Source: Tenodera sinensis
Lineage: Eukaryota > Arthropoda > Insecta > Mantodea > Mantidae
Assembly (NCBI GenBank): GCA_030765045.1
Contig: CM060969.1
Coordinates: 46,300,216-46,364,215 of the forward strand
DNA length: 64,000 nucleotides
Reading direction: 5' to 3'
A program made the translations under genes and the position numbers. The notes beneath the pieces were generated by a model. That model was not told the origin of the DNA. It did no database searches and saw nothing but the letters and a program-made list of their open reading frames with translations. This document shows, piece by piece, positions 23,871 through 34,349 of the stretch (positions within the stretch are counted from its first letter, which is position 1; each line of letters starts with the position of its first letter).

Positions 23871-24325
23871 GAGTATCTCCGAAACAGTTCACTCAACAAA
23901 AAAGTTTATTTGGATATAAGCTTATCTGTTTAACGAGATCTGCATTTTTGTATAATAAGATGTTACCTATCTCTTACGGTTTCCCAGTTAAGCAAAAGTC
24001 ATCTAGAGAACACAGGACTACATGGAGTACAGTCAGAAAACTCAAAATATATATTTTATTTATCATAAAAACATCTTAAGTATATGGCATTTTAATCGAA
24101 ATCGTTAGAGTCATTTTTGAGAAGTTGGTTTTAACCGAATTTTCGTTTTCTAAGTTATGCAGGGAAACACATACACACTCACATGAACCTTTGTCTAAAA
24201 ATGCTCTTTATTCAGGAGTCTTGAAACATATTTGCGGTGAAATCTCGACATCGAATTTTTGGATTGAATAGAATACTTCCCCTACTTACTATACGTCGCA
24301 GAGAAAGCAAAAGTTGCTAAAATCT
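23871..24325 (+). repeat. Family A repeat copy (plus)
   Basis: Contains GAGTATCTCCGAAACAGTTC, GGTTTCCCAGTTAAGCAAAA, AATCGTTAGAGTCATTTTTG and GGTGAAATCTCGACATCG, ending CGTCGCAGAGAAAGC. A short CA-rich patch marks the internal microsatellite site near 24168. Confidence 0.75.
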
Positions 24326-24760
24326 AAAATATTTCATTACATTGGTGGCTAAAATACAATTTCTGTTGATGTACCGAAAAACCGATAGGTATGGCAGTAC
24401 TGGCATAGTAAGATCTTGTCCATCTTTTATGATTTACCATTTAGTTATACAAAAATCAAATATATGACATCAAAATCATTAGAGCCATGAGAGGCAATAA
24501 AGAATAACGAAACTTTTATTATGTAAAGTGTAGTTTGGTTTAATCTTCGGAAGGTGCTGAACTTAAATTTAATCTTTAGTATTTAACCGAATTTTAGTTT
24601 TGAATTATGTTGTTTACATACAGATGAATTCATACATATACATACTCTTGCATAAAAATCACGTTTCAGGTGAAATCTCCATATGGAGTTTTGGATGGAA
24701 TGCAATGCTTCCTCTACTTACTATTGGTAAATAATAGACAAAGGAAAAAAAGTAGTCTAT
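24326..24760 (+). repeat. Family A remnant, variant form
   Basis: Starts with the same unusual segment as 23515 (TTGGTGGCTAAAATACAATT, TGTACCGAAAAACCGATAGG), 804 bp downstream. It then passes through family A sequence to the right end (GGTGAAATCTCCATATGG, CTTCCTCTACTTACTATTGG). Confidence 0.65.
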
Positions 24761-24764
24761 ACCT

Positions 24765-25485
24765 TTCTATTTCCATAATAAAGAACAAGAATTATACCGT
24801 AAATATGCATAGTTATTTTTGACTAAGGGCTGTGTTTGTTCAAATTTGCAGACGAGCCTCGGCGGACATGGATGGAATGCAAGCAATTAAGAATGACTGG
24901 ATACCATGTGCACAACTGACAGAAGGTACCGCAGCGAAAAAGGAAGGGTAAGTTGTTTATAGCGGCATTCTCACCATAGCTTTTATATTCCGCTGCACCC
25001 TCGCCCTTTTTGCTTAATTTAGGGTATCTGTCCCTCAAGAAAGGACGGTTCAAACAGCGGCCTCGGATAAACATGACCTCAAAATGAAACCTGCTGATGC
25101 TAGAAGATTACCCAAGTCATAAAAGGGGGGAAACCTTTTCGTCAAGACGGACAACCTTTCCAAAGAGGCGACGACCGACCGGCAAGCAACTAATCAGTAC
25201 TCTATCCCTTGCTTTATTGTGCTCGAGAGCTCATCGCATATCTCAGCGGTGGCTTGTATTGATTGCCCACAAGGGAATGTTCAACCTCTTGAGTAGAATA
25301 AACGAGTACGTAAACTAAGGCACAAAATATCAGTCAAGTGCCGCATGTTGTGAATCCACGTGCTATTAAATACTATTCTTTCCCCTAACTTTATTGGTTC
25401 AAGTATTGCAGATATAACTCAGTGGCGGCTCCTACAGGCACCACCAAAGAAAATCTCTCTCCACCTCCAGTCAATGACACATCAT
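24765..25485. other. Unassigned DNA, possible LINE tail at 24840-24960
   Basis: A short plus-strand frame near 24850 reads EPRRTWMECKQLRM, which resembles the GRPRKTWMEC end of LINE reverse transcriptases. It is too short to call. The rest is unassigned. Confidence 0.25.
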
Positions 25486-25489
25486 TTAT

Positions 25490-25690
25490 CGTTGAACGTA
25501 ATCATGACCATTTCGGTGGCTGCTTTAGGCCACGGTACAAGGGTTGTCTAAAGCAACCAATGAAATAGCCACGTCTTCGTATTATAATAAATAATATGAC
25601 ATAGGCCACAGGTGCAGTGAGATTTTATTTGGCAGCCTTTGTACAGCCACAGTTAGTCAGAAACGAGTGGTTAATCCATAGAACCTCCTG
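25490..25690. repeat. Family B repeat copy
   Basis: Shares CTAAAGCAACCAATGAAATAGCC, a run of TCGTAT, AATAAATAAT and GTGCAGTGAGATTTT with 26300-26610 and 51905-52240. Just before this, GCTTTAGGCCACGGT (25524-25538) is the inverse of the ACCGTGGCCTAAAGC found in the other copies, so this locus carries a facing end. Confidence 0.65.
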
Positions 25691-25694
25691 TATA

Positions 25695-26195
25695 AAATAA
25701 ACATATACTAAGGCTGGCACAAAATTTAATGCCAGGTGGTTCAGTACAACTTCCAATCGTAGATTTGCCCGGCCTTGTGGTATTGTATAGTTAAACATGC
25801 CGTAAATTCACGTTGTAAAACCAGTGATATAATTATCATTTGCACCCACAAAATTTATTTGTACAACAGAAAAGAGAATAGCAGTGGTCAAGTATAAGAC
25901 ATCATTAAATTTTGCGTCTGCCATAATTATATACTGAGAAAACATTTTATATATGTAATCCACACAATGGATTTCGATAAAGCATTGAGAAGACATGTGT
26001 TTTGAGGTTATGTACTATCAGTATCTTGCAACTTCAATTCATAAATTAATAAAAGACCGAAGACCCTTCGTTGAGAATTCCAGAAAATAGTTGCGCTCCA
26101 CAGAGAATGTGTATAGAAACAAAAGTCAGTTAGTTGCTTTACTCCATAGAGTGCGTGGTGAAAGCCAGTTGCTCCAAGTAATATAGGTCCAAGAG
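25695..26195. other. Unassigned DNA
   Basis: Nothing recognised. Confidence 0.35.
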
Positions 26196-26196
26196 T

Positions 26197-26610
26197 GCTA
26201 AAGAAAATCTTCGGCCGATTTTGTATCGGTTTTTGGAGTCTTTTGAGGCGTGAGTTTTCCCGTTAGATCTTAACCCCTTCAAAGGTGTGTCCTGTATTAA
26301 CCGATAAGGTATGGCTGCCAAATCATGATAAGAGTATGACAGACCAAATGCACCCATTCTACCTCTTTCTCTTTTGGACAATACGATCGAGAACGTAACA
26401 TCTAATGTTTCACTTCTACGCCATTTTGCAACCTTTGTTGTGATCATTGGCGTAACTATTTACCAGAAGGAGTGGCCTATCTTTGCACCGTGGCCTAAAG
26501 CAACCAATAAAATGACCATAGTTTCATAGAACAATAAATAATGTTGCATAGAAAAGAGTTGCAGTGAGATTTTCTTTTGCGCTCTTTATGCATGTAACAC
26601 TGAAGCAAGC
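26197..26610. repeat. Family B repeat copy, longest
   Basis: Contains GCTGCCAAATCATGATAAG, TTTCTCTTTTGGACAATACG, TTCTACGCCATTTTGCAACC, CACCGTGGCCTAAAGCAACC and AACAATAAATAATGTTGC. All have close matches in order at 51905-52240. Its start holds GCTAAAGAAAATCTTCGGC, related to the minisatellite unit at 51041. No protein family is recognised in the frame at 26139-26447. Confidence 0.65.
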
Positions 26611-26614
26611 GGAA

Positions 26615-27730
26615 GGCAGGGCTTAAAAAGGGGTAATCGAACACGTTTAATGGCACGAATTGTGTTAAGTTCATTTCCTTAATTGCCATATAACATATGC
26701 TGGAGAACCATGCATAATGAAGGTGTCAAAACCTCTGTTAGCTTTATTCTAATTTTACGGATGTGTGTCCTGAAGCATCTGGATGTGCAAGCCTTTTGGT
26801 AACTCCCATGTAAGAAAGCTTCGTTGTTGTAATCAAGGTCATAGCATGCCATTCTATAGAGAGAGGAAATCGCTAATATTAGATATTTAATATTAACAAC
26901 TAAAAATATTACTCTCGCCTTGTCTTCTTCAAAGCAGTTAGCTTTGTGACGTGGGAGTGCGGAATTCATATTCTCGGACTCCACCCCCTGTTAATTGACT
27001 CTGTTAAGGGATCCGGTATTCTATAAAAACTATGTATTTTTATGTTAGTAAATAACTGTTGACGCAAACGTTCCTCTCCGTCGAACACGTCGCCTTTAAG
27101 ATCTATAAAATCTCGTGTTTGGTGTCCGGACTAGCTCTAGCAAGAGGTCTTAATCTCAGGGTATGCGCGAGTTATGGTAGGAATGGAACCAAACGAAGAA
27201 TTAACCAACAGATCACTTTATTTGTAAATTTCCAGATTTGTAGAGAACTGCCGACGATATTTAAATAGAATGTAAATTTGTAACTTCAACTACAACGTTA
27301 TAACACTTTAACTTTGTCACCCTTTAGCGACCGCTGAATTATGTTTACGCGCTAGCTTACGTACAACTCCCAAGTTGCACGTGTACTCTCGGCTCGATTC
27401 AAGACGAGTGTGTCTTGCGTTGCATTTGTTTTTGCGCGGGCAACAAGAAGGAAGCGATTTCCATTGGCTAACTTCAGAGCACGTCATGGTAAGATAGAAA
27501 TCAGCCCGCTAAATCGTTAGTTTTGTGCATACAACAATTGTAACCTTATCACTGTTTTAAATCTGCCTAGGCTTCCATTCTTGAGACTTTAACATATTAG
27601 CTTTATTACGTCTTCCCCTTCACTATTGACTAGAATCTCCTTTTGTTTCTTTCCATTATCAAATATATTTTGACATTATAATTTCGGTTTCACTGTGAAA
27701 CCGAAGAGAAAATACAGAGGTTTAAAATTT
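26615..27730. other. Unassigned DNA
   Basis: Nothing recognised apart from a small hairpin at 27683-27705. Confidence 0.4.
27683..27705. repeat. Perfect 11-bp stem hairpin
   Basis: TTCGGTTTCAC and its exact inverse GTGAAACCGAA are separated by a single T. It is just outside the 3' end of the SINE at 27735. Confidence 0.9.
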
Positions 27731-27734
27731 CATC

Positions 27735-28165
27735 TGAGCAAACTGCTAAGCCATTGTATGTTGGACCCAGAAGGAAGGGATGACGTGAGAGTGCTCTACA
27801 GGCGTATCGGAACCCAGGCGAGCAGAGCGAGCTAGCGTGAGGGTCCGTGGAGATTGTTCATGTCGACGCCAGGTTTTGCCAAGCAGCAACCGGTCAGGCG
27901 ATTACAATGCTACCCATTCACCGAGAACATCAGTCACGTTCAAGTTCTCACACTGCAGCGCCAAACTCGCTCATTGCCAACGCTTCCAAACCCTGAGAGA
28001 CAGGATTGAGATGAAGTGAAATGGAGGGGCGGGAAATTCGAGGGATGTAATTATCTTTTCCAGCATTTGCCTGGTGACCCCGAAAAACCGCCGAGAAGAA
28101 CCCTTGGGTTTGAAAGGTCGGCCGCAGGAACCAAAACCAAGATCTCCCGAATGCGAGCCTCACAC
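27735..28165 (-). mobile_element. tRNA-derived SINE, SINE-2 family (minus)
   Basis: Its reverse complement lines up block by block with the plus copy at 28650: GAGGCTCGCATTCGGGAG, CAAGGGTTCTTCTCGGCGG, CAAATGCTGGAAAAGATAAT, CAGGGTTTGGAAGCGTTGGC, GAGTTTGGCGCTGCAGTGTG and GCCTGTAGAGCACTCTC. The B-box has decayed (GATCTTGGTTTTGGTTCC). Confidence 0.75.
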
Positions 28166-28169
28166 GTTA

Positions 28170-28645
28170 CCACCAAATCTCATCTATTACATTAACATTA
28201 CTTTGCCATTCCGACCAATTATTCTTCAACCACAAAAGGGTACTTATAAGTAAACCGATCTTTACTAAATTAACGTTACAGAAAGGTAAAGAGATGGACC
28301 CAACTTTGAAATCATCAGTTTTGTACTGTCATAAGAATGAGGCGAACGATATTCCTTGATAGTGGTTTGAATTTGTCAACAGTTTCGTCATATTAAAATG
28401 CTGTCGCTGTTGAGTGATTTCTCGCTATTTCACACAGAGAGGATGAACTTTTAAGACCAGTATAGAGTGACTCGCTTTTAAACATCTGACTATAAATTAG
28501 AATTCCTCTATCCACCCAACACCTGCAGCGAAATGTGTAATGAAACTGCAAAAGTTTATCTAGATAACATGAAGTGGATAGAAAAACAAACTTTGGTAAG
28601 AATAGTAGCAGAAGTTATATACAAATAAACGATAGTGTGTAGAGA
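28170..28645. other. Spacer between two facing SINEs
   Basis: About 480 bp with nothing recognised. The SINEs on each side are in opposite orientation with their 5' heads facing each other. Confidence 0.4.
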
Positions 28646-28649
28646 AAGA

Positions 28650-29095
28650 CAACCAAGGAAAATGGCTCCGAGGTGAGTGTGAGGTTCGCATTCGAGAGGA
28701 CGTGGTTCGATTCCCACCTTCCTGACCCAAGAGTTTTTTCGGAGGGTTTCCCAGATCACTAGGGAAATGCTGGGAAGGATAATTCATCCCCTTAATGTTT
28801 CGTCCCTCATCTTCATTTCAATTTGGACTTTCAGGGTTGGAAGTATTGGCGAAGAGCGGGTTTGGCGCTGCTGTGTGGGAGCTTTGCAAATTGTAACTGT
28901 GCTGGCTTTCGACGGATGGATGACGTTGTACTAGTCTGATCGATGGTTGTTTGGTGAACCCTGATGTCGAGATGAATATTCTCCAGCACATGTTAGGGAC
29001 CTTAACACGCCCGTAGAGCGCTCTCTTTTCATCCGTTCCTCCCGGGGTCTGACATACAGTAGCCTAACAGTTGGCTCAGTGTGGAATCTTCTCGT
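28650..29095 (+). mobile_element. tRNA-derived SINE, SINE-2 family (plus)
   Basis: It has a tRNA-like head (A-box-like GGCTCCGAGGTGAGTGTGAG; B-box ACGTGGTTCGATTCCCACC). The body runs through GGAGGGTTTCCCAGATCAC, GCTGGGAAGGATAATTCATC, GGGTTGGAAGTATTGGCG and CAGCACATGTTAGGGACC to TTCCTCCCGGGGTCTGACAT. It is homologous to the copies at 20699 and 27735. Confidence 0.78.
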
Positions 29096-29099
29096 CTAT

Positions 29100-30250
29100 A
29101 CTCCACCTCTAGAGAAAGACATGTAAAAGTATCATTTTTTTTTTTCCGAAAATGCGAATTTAAGCTTAAAGTAAATACATATTCGTTATTAAAATCGTCT
29201 GTATAATTTAATGGTATTTAATTTCTCTGGTCATGAATTTCGGTATTTTATCATCTTCTTGTTTTCTAATATCGTCGCCATTTATGCTGAATAAAAATCA
29301 GCAACGCAGCCTAAGAATTCAAGGACTGAATCAATCTGCATACATCTAGTTAAGAGATTACGTCATTTTTTCTTCTCTCGGAAGATTTATAGTCTTGTAG
29401 TCAGGTATGTACTGTATGGCAAGAATGGTGTAGGAGAACATAACGATGTGTCAAGAATGGTCAAGGGCGTGATCTTCCAGTAAAGGATATTAAACTTTTA
29501 AAACTTTAATTACTCCTAGAGCGAAACATTGTGCTTGTATATGCATATATAAATTCTTTAGCTGTCGCAATTATTTCTGATCTTCAGTGGCGATTTTATA
29601 ACCTACATCTGCACACAATAGGTGTAAAACTGTATTTAAAATTTACTTATAATTTGAACTTTGATAACCTAAAGAATATCTAATAATTATTCTTTTTCAT
29701 CGGGCTTGAGCAAAACGGAAAGTAGATTCAACTTCAAATAACGTAATGGCACAGCCACATGGAAAGTAAAATAACACGTGCTCAGTCTTCGCCCTTTCTG
29801 TTAATGATTTTTAATGGGTTGTCCTTATGGCATTTTAATGGTGTGCTTTCTACAAAGAGGGTTATAATAGGGTATGACCTCGGAAAATCCAAAATCTTTA
29901 GCATTAATAGATTTTTTTAAAAATGTTAGTAAAAACGGTTTGCACACTTATCCATGGAAACATCACAGATTTCTCATGATATGGGCCCCAGTTGTAATTC
30001 CGACGTGATAAATTTAAAATGTTGAGCTTTCACTTGTGACTTTTCTTTAGCATTATCAGAATTTTTAAACGAATAGGTGGAAATTTCGTTTTGAATAGAC
30101 TGAAGAATTAAAGTATTGCTATTTGTAAATTCGATAAAAGTCATTTTATGTCTCCCTTATCTTCAATTATTGTTGGAATAAAAAATACACATTGATTATT
30201 TATTCAAATAATTCTGTAAATTGGAATCTTCAGAAAGCAAATAGAAAGAA
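29100..30250. other. Unassigned AT-rich DNA
   Basis: Nothing recognised. Confidence 0.4.
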
Positions 30251-30257
30251 TATTGAT

Positions 30258-30258
<1 letters not shown>

Positions 30259-30288
<30 letters not shown>

Positions 30289-30334
30289 GAGAGAGAGACA
30301 GAGGGGGAGAGAAGGAGAGGGTGAGGGAGAGAGG
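30259..30334 (+). repeat. (GA)n microsatellite, imperfect
   Basis: GA dinucleotides with a few CAGA and GGGGA interruptions. Confidence 0.95.
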
Positions 30335-30489
30335 AGTTTCTGTGAAATGCGTGTCGTTGGAAAGCATCTCTTTTCATCTGTGTAACACTCATAAGAATGA
30401 AGTTTTCCTTCCCTTCATTTTCTTACATTGTATTGTATCGAGGTTTCGTCGAAAGTACGTGCTTTGAGATTTCTGAATAAAAGTAAATG

Positions 30490-30730
30490 TAATTTGTAAA
30501 AATATTTGCGCACGCATGTCTGTCTCCCTGTCTGTCTGCCTATCCGTTTGTCTGTGGTGAGCGTGAAGATGATCTGCGTAAATAAAAAACTGAACATTTT
30601 TATTGAATAAACATAAAATTTCATGTTTGAGTCAAATGCAGTTTAAGTGTACCAAGATGAAAATTTTCAAGAAAATTACTCCATACTAACTGCCTGAAAT
30701 TTTTCGCCACTGTTCTTTATCTCAATTATT
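30490..30730 (-). repeat. Family A remnant (minus) with CTGT microsatellite
   Basis: The core is an interrupted CTGT/CTGC repeat (30517-30556), flanked by sequence related to family A on the minus strand. It ends near AATTTTCAAGAAAATTACTCC. The flanks are more diverged than in other copies. Confidence 0.45.
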
Positions 30731-30734
30731 CTTC

Positions 30735-31380
30735 TAACAATTTTGATATAAGGGACCGTCGAAAACGAGGTCATTGAGCCGAATTTTCTTCATTCTGATT
30801 GAATTTGATACTACAACTTTGTATCATAGGAAACTAAGAAAAGCTTAGTAACTAAAAAATTTCAATTTGTGCAAACGCATTTCTAGCATCATTTTCCAAA
30901 TATTTTATGTTGTGTCCTATTATAAGTGCATCATATGGTTCTACTCTTTTATTTTCATCGCAAGATTTCACACAGCCCATTATGAAAGCAGTCTCTAAAT
31001 GTGGTGTGTAATTAAGCACTTACTCTTTTGTTGTTTGCTTTTGCTTTCTGTCTTTATAGTTGCGTGAACAAGCTCCACCTGTTTTCTTACGTTTTATTTT
31101 TTAGAAAGGGTAGATAAAGAAACGTAAGTTGAAAAAACATTTTGTATTATAAACACGTGTTTAATGTAAAAAATCACTTTTAATATGAAGATACTAAATA
31201 GCGTATATATTGTTAGGCTAGAAAATTCGTACGAGTGTTTACTTCAGGTTTAAGCGGTAGTAGTTTTAAGAGCCGTCCCTATGTGATATGTATGTAATTC
31301 TTCAGGTTTACATAACCAGGAGGCGGGGAAAAAGAAACAACAGTTCCTGCTTGTTAAAGGAGCGAATATTAAAAAATTCA
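30735..31380. other. Unassigned AT-rich DNA
   Basis: Nothing recognised. Confidence 0.4.
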
Positions 31381-31384
31381 AACC

Positions 31385-31745
31385 GATAACAGAAACAAAT
31401 GCATTTGGAATAAAGTGTGTGGTTTAACGAAATCTACATATTTCGTGTAGAAGTTTCTATCTCTTATGGTTTACCAGTTACGCAAAAATCATCCAGAATG
31501 AAGAGATCTTCAGAGGTTATTCCCGTAAAATTAAGATATACATTTAATTTACAACAAAAATATGTTAAATATATGGAATTTTAACCAAAGTCATCTCATT
31601 TGAGAGAATAAAATTTTTCGAAAAATATTCCCCATGGAGAGGAAGATTTTATTCAAAATAAGTAGTAGCAATAGGGAATTTTTGGGTAGAATTCATTAAC
31701 TTTTCGACCTACTATGTACAATCGTGGAAAGAAAAAAAAAGTCAT
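31385..31745 (+). repeat. Family A remnant (plus)
   Basis: Contains TTAACGAAATCTACATATTT, GGTTTACCAGTTACGCAAAA, TCATCCAGAATGAAGAG and TTTTTCGAAAAATATTCC. It jumps to a short right end (AATTTTTGGGTAGAATTC, TGTACAATCGTGGAAAG). The segment holding the microsatellite site is deleted. Confidence 0.7.
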
Positions 31746-31749
31746 GCCT

Positions 31750-32605
31750 GACAAGCCAAATTTATCTAAAGTCCTAAACGGCATAGTGACTTTTACATCA
31801 TCCACTATACAGTAATGCATTATCTCTAATGTTCCTATGTTGTTTTATGTGTGCAAAACCCGAATAGTGATAAACAAGTTGGATATTTGGAGTACAGATT
31901 GCAGAGATTAAGTTTCTTAGGAGACCTAAAAGTTGCACAGAATTAGATAAAAGTGCAGTAATGATATAAAAATATAATAAAAAATATATATATATAACTT
32001 GCTTGATTTTATTATTTACTGAATATATATATATATAAGAAAAATAGAAGCTACATTTGGAAAGTATGGGGTCAACTAAATTAGTTAAGCAGCATATGGT
32101 TGTAAACAAGGAGTTAAAATGAATTTAGGAAGTTCTATATGAAGATGTAAGGGTCATTTGTCCAGGCTATAGGTAATATAAAACCTGAACATACTGGACA
32201 CATACTCCTTTAAACTCTCTTTAAGAACTGTAAAACAATACAATGTAAGTTAATCTCCTTGTAGAACAGAATCAGACGGACAAGTTGAGTTGACGTTTTA
32301 CCGATGTGCTACAAAGGGAGACCGCGTGTTTTGCTCTGCGGAGAATGTTCAATCTGTCACGGGCTTGCCTTGCTTCGCTAGCACGCTCACATCTCTTACA
32401 ACTGCACGCTTCACTACAACATAGAGAAGGTTTGTATCAAGGTTAAAAACACCATAATAGAACATAGGTACAACTGTTACAGTTGAATGGTGCGTCACTA
32501 ACTACACAATGTAACGCTTTTTAATTTCTCTATCACGTACACCTATACATAAGTAGAGAAGGCATTGCATTTCGCCCAAAAGTTTCATATTTTCAAACTC
32601 CCTAA
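31750..32605. other. Unassigned AT-rich DNA
   Basis: Two short (TA)n tracts lie near 31984-31998 and 32023-32037. No gene recognised. Confidence 0.4.
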
Positions 32606-32609
32606 ACCG

Positions 32610-33497
32610 GAAAAAAAAAATCTGGTGTGTTGCACTCACATGACTTTCTCTACTCTTGTACTAACCATTCTTACAAACTCTTATTCCTATATCTTCTTCG
32701 TGTTAGTTAAAATAAACATTTGTACAAATTATCTTATTGCTTATTTCCTTGTAGGTGCAAGGGGAATATTGGAATACAGTAGGCTTTGTGCGATAATCAA
32801 ATCTTTTAAAGCTTTGAGATTCCGTTCTCTTTGTACACGTAACATATAAAGAAGTGAACAACGATGATCCATTTCACGAAAGTTCCAAGTTTCCCGAAAC
32901 TCACACACATAACAAGGTATATCTCCGAAATGGTTCACCCTACAAGAAAATTTATTGAGACATAAATTGTGTATTTTAGCAAGATCTACACTTTTTGTAT
33001 AGTATAATTTGGTCTATCTCTAACGGTTTACCAGTTATGCAAAAGTCATCCAGAGTAAATACGACTACAGGGGGTATAGCCAGAAAATTCAAGATATACA
33101 TTTCATTTGTCATAAAAATATCTCAAACATATGACATTTTAATCAAAATCGTTAGAGCCATTTTCAAGAAAATCAAAATTTTCGAAAAATTTTCCATGTA
33201 AAGGGTAGTTTAGCGTGGGGCTATTTTCTTCAAAATCTTCGTGTCACATCCTTGAACGACATTAAACTTAAATACCAACTTTGGTTTTTAACCAACTTTT
33301 CGTTTTTGAGCTATGCTGTCCACAGACTGACAGACTGACAGACACACAGACACACAGACACACACACGGACCTTTTTCTAAAAATGCTTCTTTTTGGATT
33401 CAGGGGGCCTCAAAACATGTATTTCCGGTGAAATCTCGACTTCGAATTTTTGGGTGGAATACAATACTTTCCCTACTTACCAGTAGAGAAAGTAAAA
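32610..33497 (+). repeat. Family A repeat, near complete (plus); reference copy
   Basis: Left end TCTGGTGTGTTGCACTCACA then TGACTTTCTCTACTCTTGTA. Middle landmarks: AGGTATATCTCCGAAATGGT, CGGTTTACCAGTTATGCAAA, AATCGTTAGAGCCATTTTC and TTCGAAAAATTTTCCATG. Then come TTAAATACCAACTTTGG, the CAGA/CACA microsatellite at 33323-33367, and GGTGAAATCTCGACTTCG. The right end is CCCTACTTACCAGTAGAGAAAGT. The outer ends form a short inverted repeat, ACTTTCTCTACT against AGTAGAGAAAGT. No ORF is conserved between copies, so it looks like a non-autonomous element. Confidence 0.8.
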
Positions 33498-34345
33498 AGC
33501 ATTTTTACTTCCTCTAATACATACAGTAAGTAAGGGACGTATTGTAGGTATTCAATCCAAAAATTCGATGTCGAGATTTCACCAGAAATATGTGATTTAA
33601 AGTCCCCTGAATCCAACAAACATTTCGAAAAATATCCGTGTTTGTATCTGTCAACAACATAACTGAAAAACGAAAAGTCCATTAAAAACCGAAGTTGGTA
33701 TTTAAATGTAATATTTTTCAAGGATACGACAGGAATCTTTGAAGAACAATACCTCCGCCCAGAACTAACTGTATATAACCATTATTGATTTTTTTCGAAA
33801 TCGCCTCTAACATTTTTTTTTTTAATGTCATATATTAATATATTTTTATGACAAATGAAGCGTATATTTGGAATTTTCTGGCTACAACCGATGTAATCCT
33901 GTTTATTCTTGATCAATTTTGTATAACTGGTAAATCGTAAGAGATAGATCAAAACTTACTTTACAAAAAAGTAGATCTCGTTAAAACACACAATTTATGC
34001 CGAATGATCTTTTTATGAAGTGAACCATTTCGGAGTTATTTCTTAGAATTTTGCAATACAGACATTCTCAAATGGGAAATTGTTATTCATTTTTTATCTG
34101 TTGATCATGCAAAGCTATCATATGGCGACCCTATAAGTTTAAACATTTGACTATCGCTTGAAGCCCATCGTATTTCCTTTGCACCTACAGAAAATTAGCC
34201 ATAAGATAATTTATACAAATATTATCTCGATTTACATGAAGTAGATAGAAGAATACGTGTTTGTAAGAATAGTTTATGCAAGAGTAGAGAAAGTAATATT
34301 AATGCAACACATCAGACTTTCAGAAAAAAAGGTTGCATGTATGTA
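33498..34345 (-). repeat. Family A repeat, near complete (minus)
   Basis: Right end TTTTTACTTCCTCTAATACA directly abuts the right end of the previous copy. Then come the antisense CGAGATTTCACCAGAAATAT, CTGGTAAATCGTAAGAGATA and TTTGACTATCGCTTGAAGCC. The left end is GCAAGAGTAGAGAAAGTAAT followed by GCAACACATCAGACTTTC. It lacks a grown microsatellite. Confidence 0.8.
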
Positions 34346-34349
34346 TGCG

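Noticed and set aside
24840..24960. LINE reverse-transcriptase C-terminus (EPRRTWMEC)
   Set aside because: Only about 15 residues match and the flanks do not continue the family, so it is noted but not called.
30192..30467. Arg-Glu-repeat open frame as a gene
   Set aside because: It is the translation of the GA microsatellite.
32610..34345. Family A as a Helitron
   Set aside because: There is a TC-like left end and a right-end hairpin, but no CTRR terminus and no consistent A/T insertion point.
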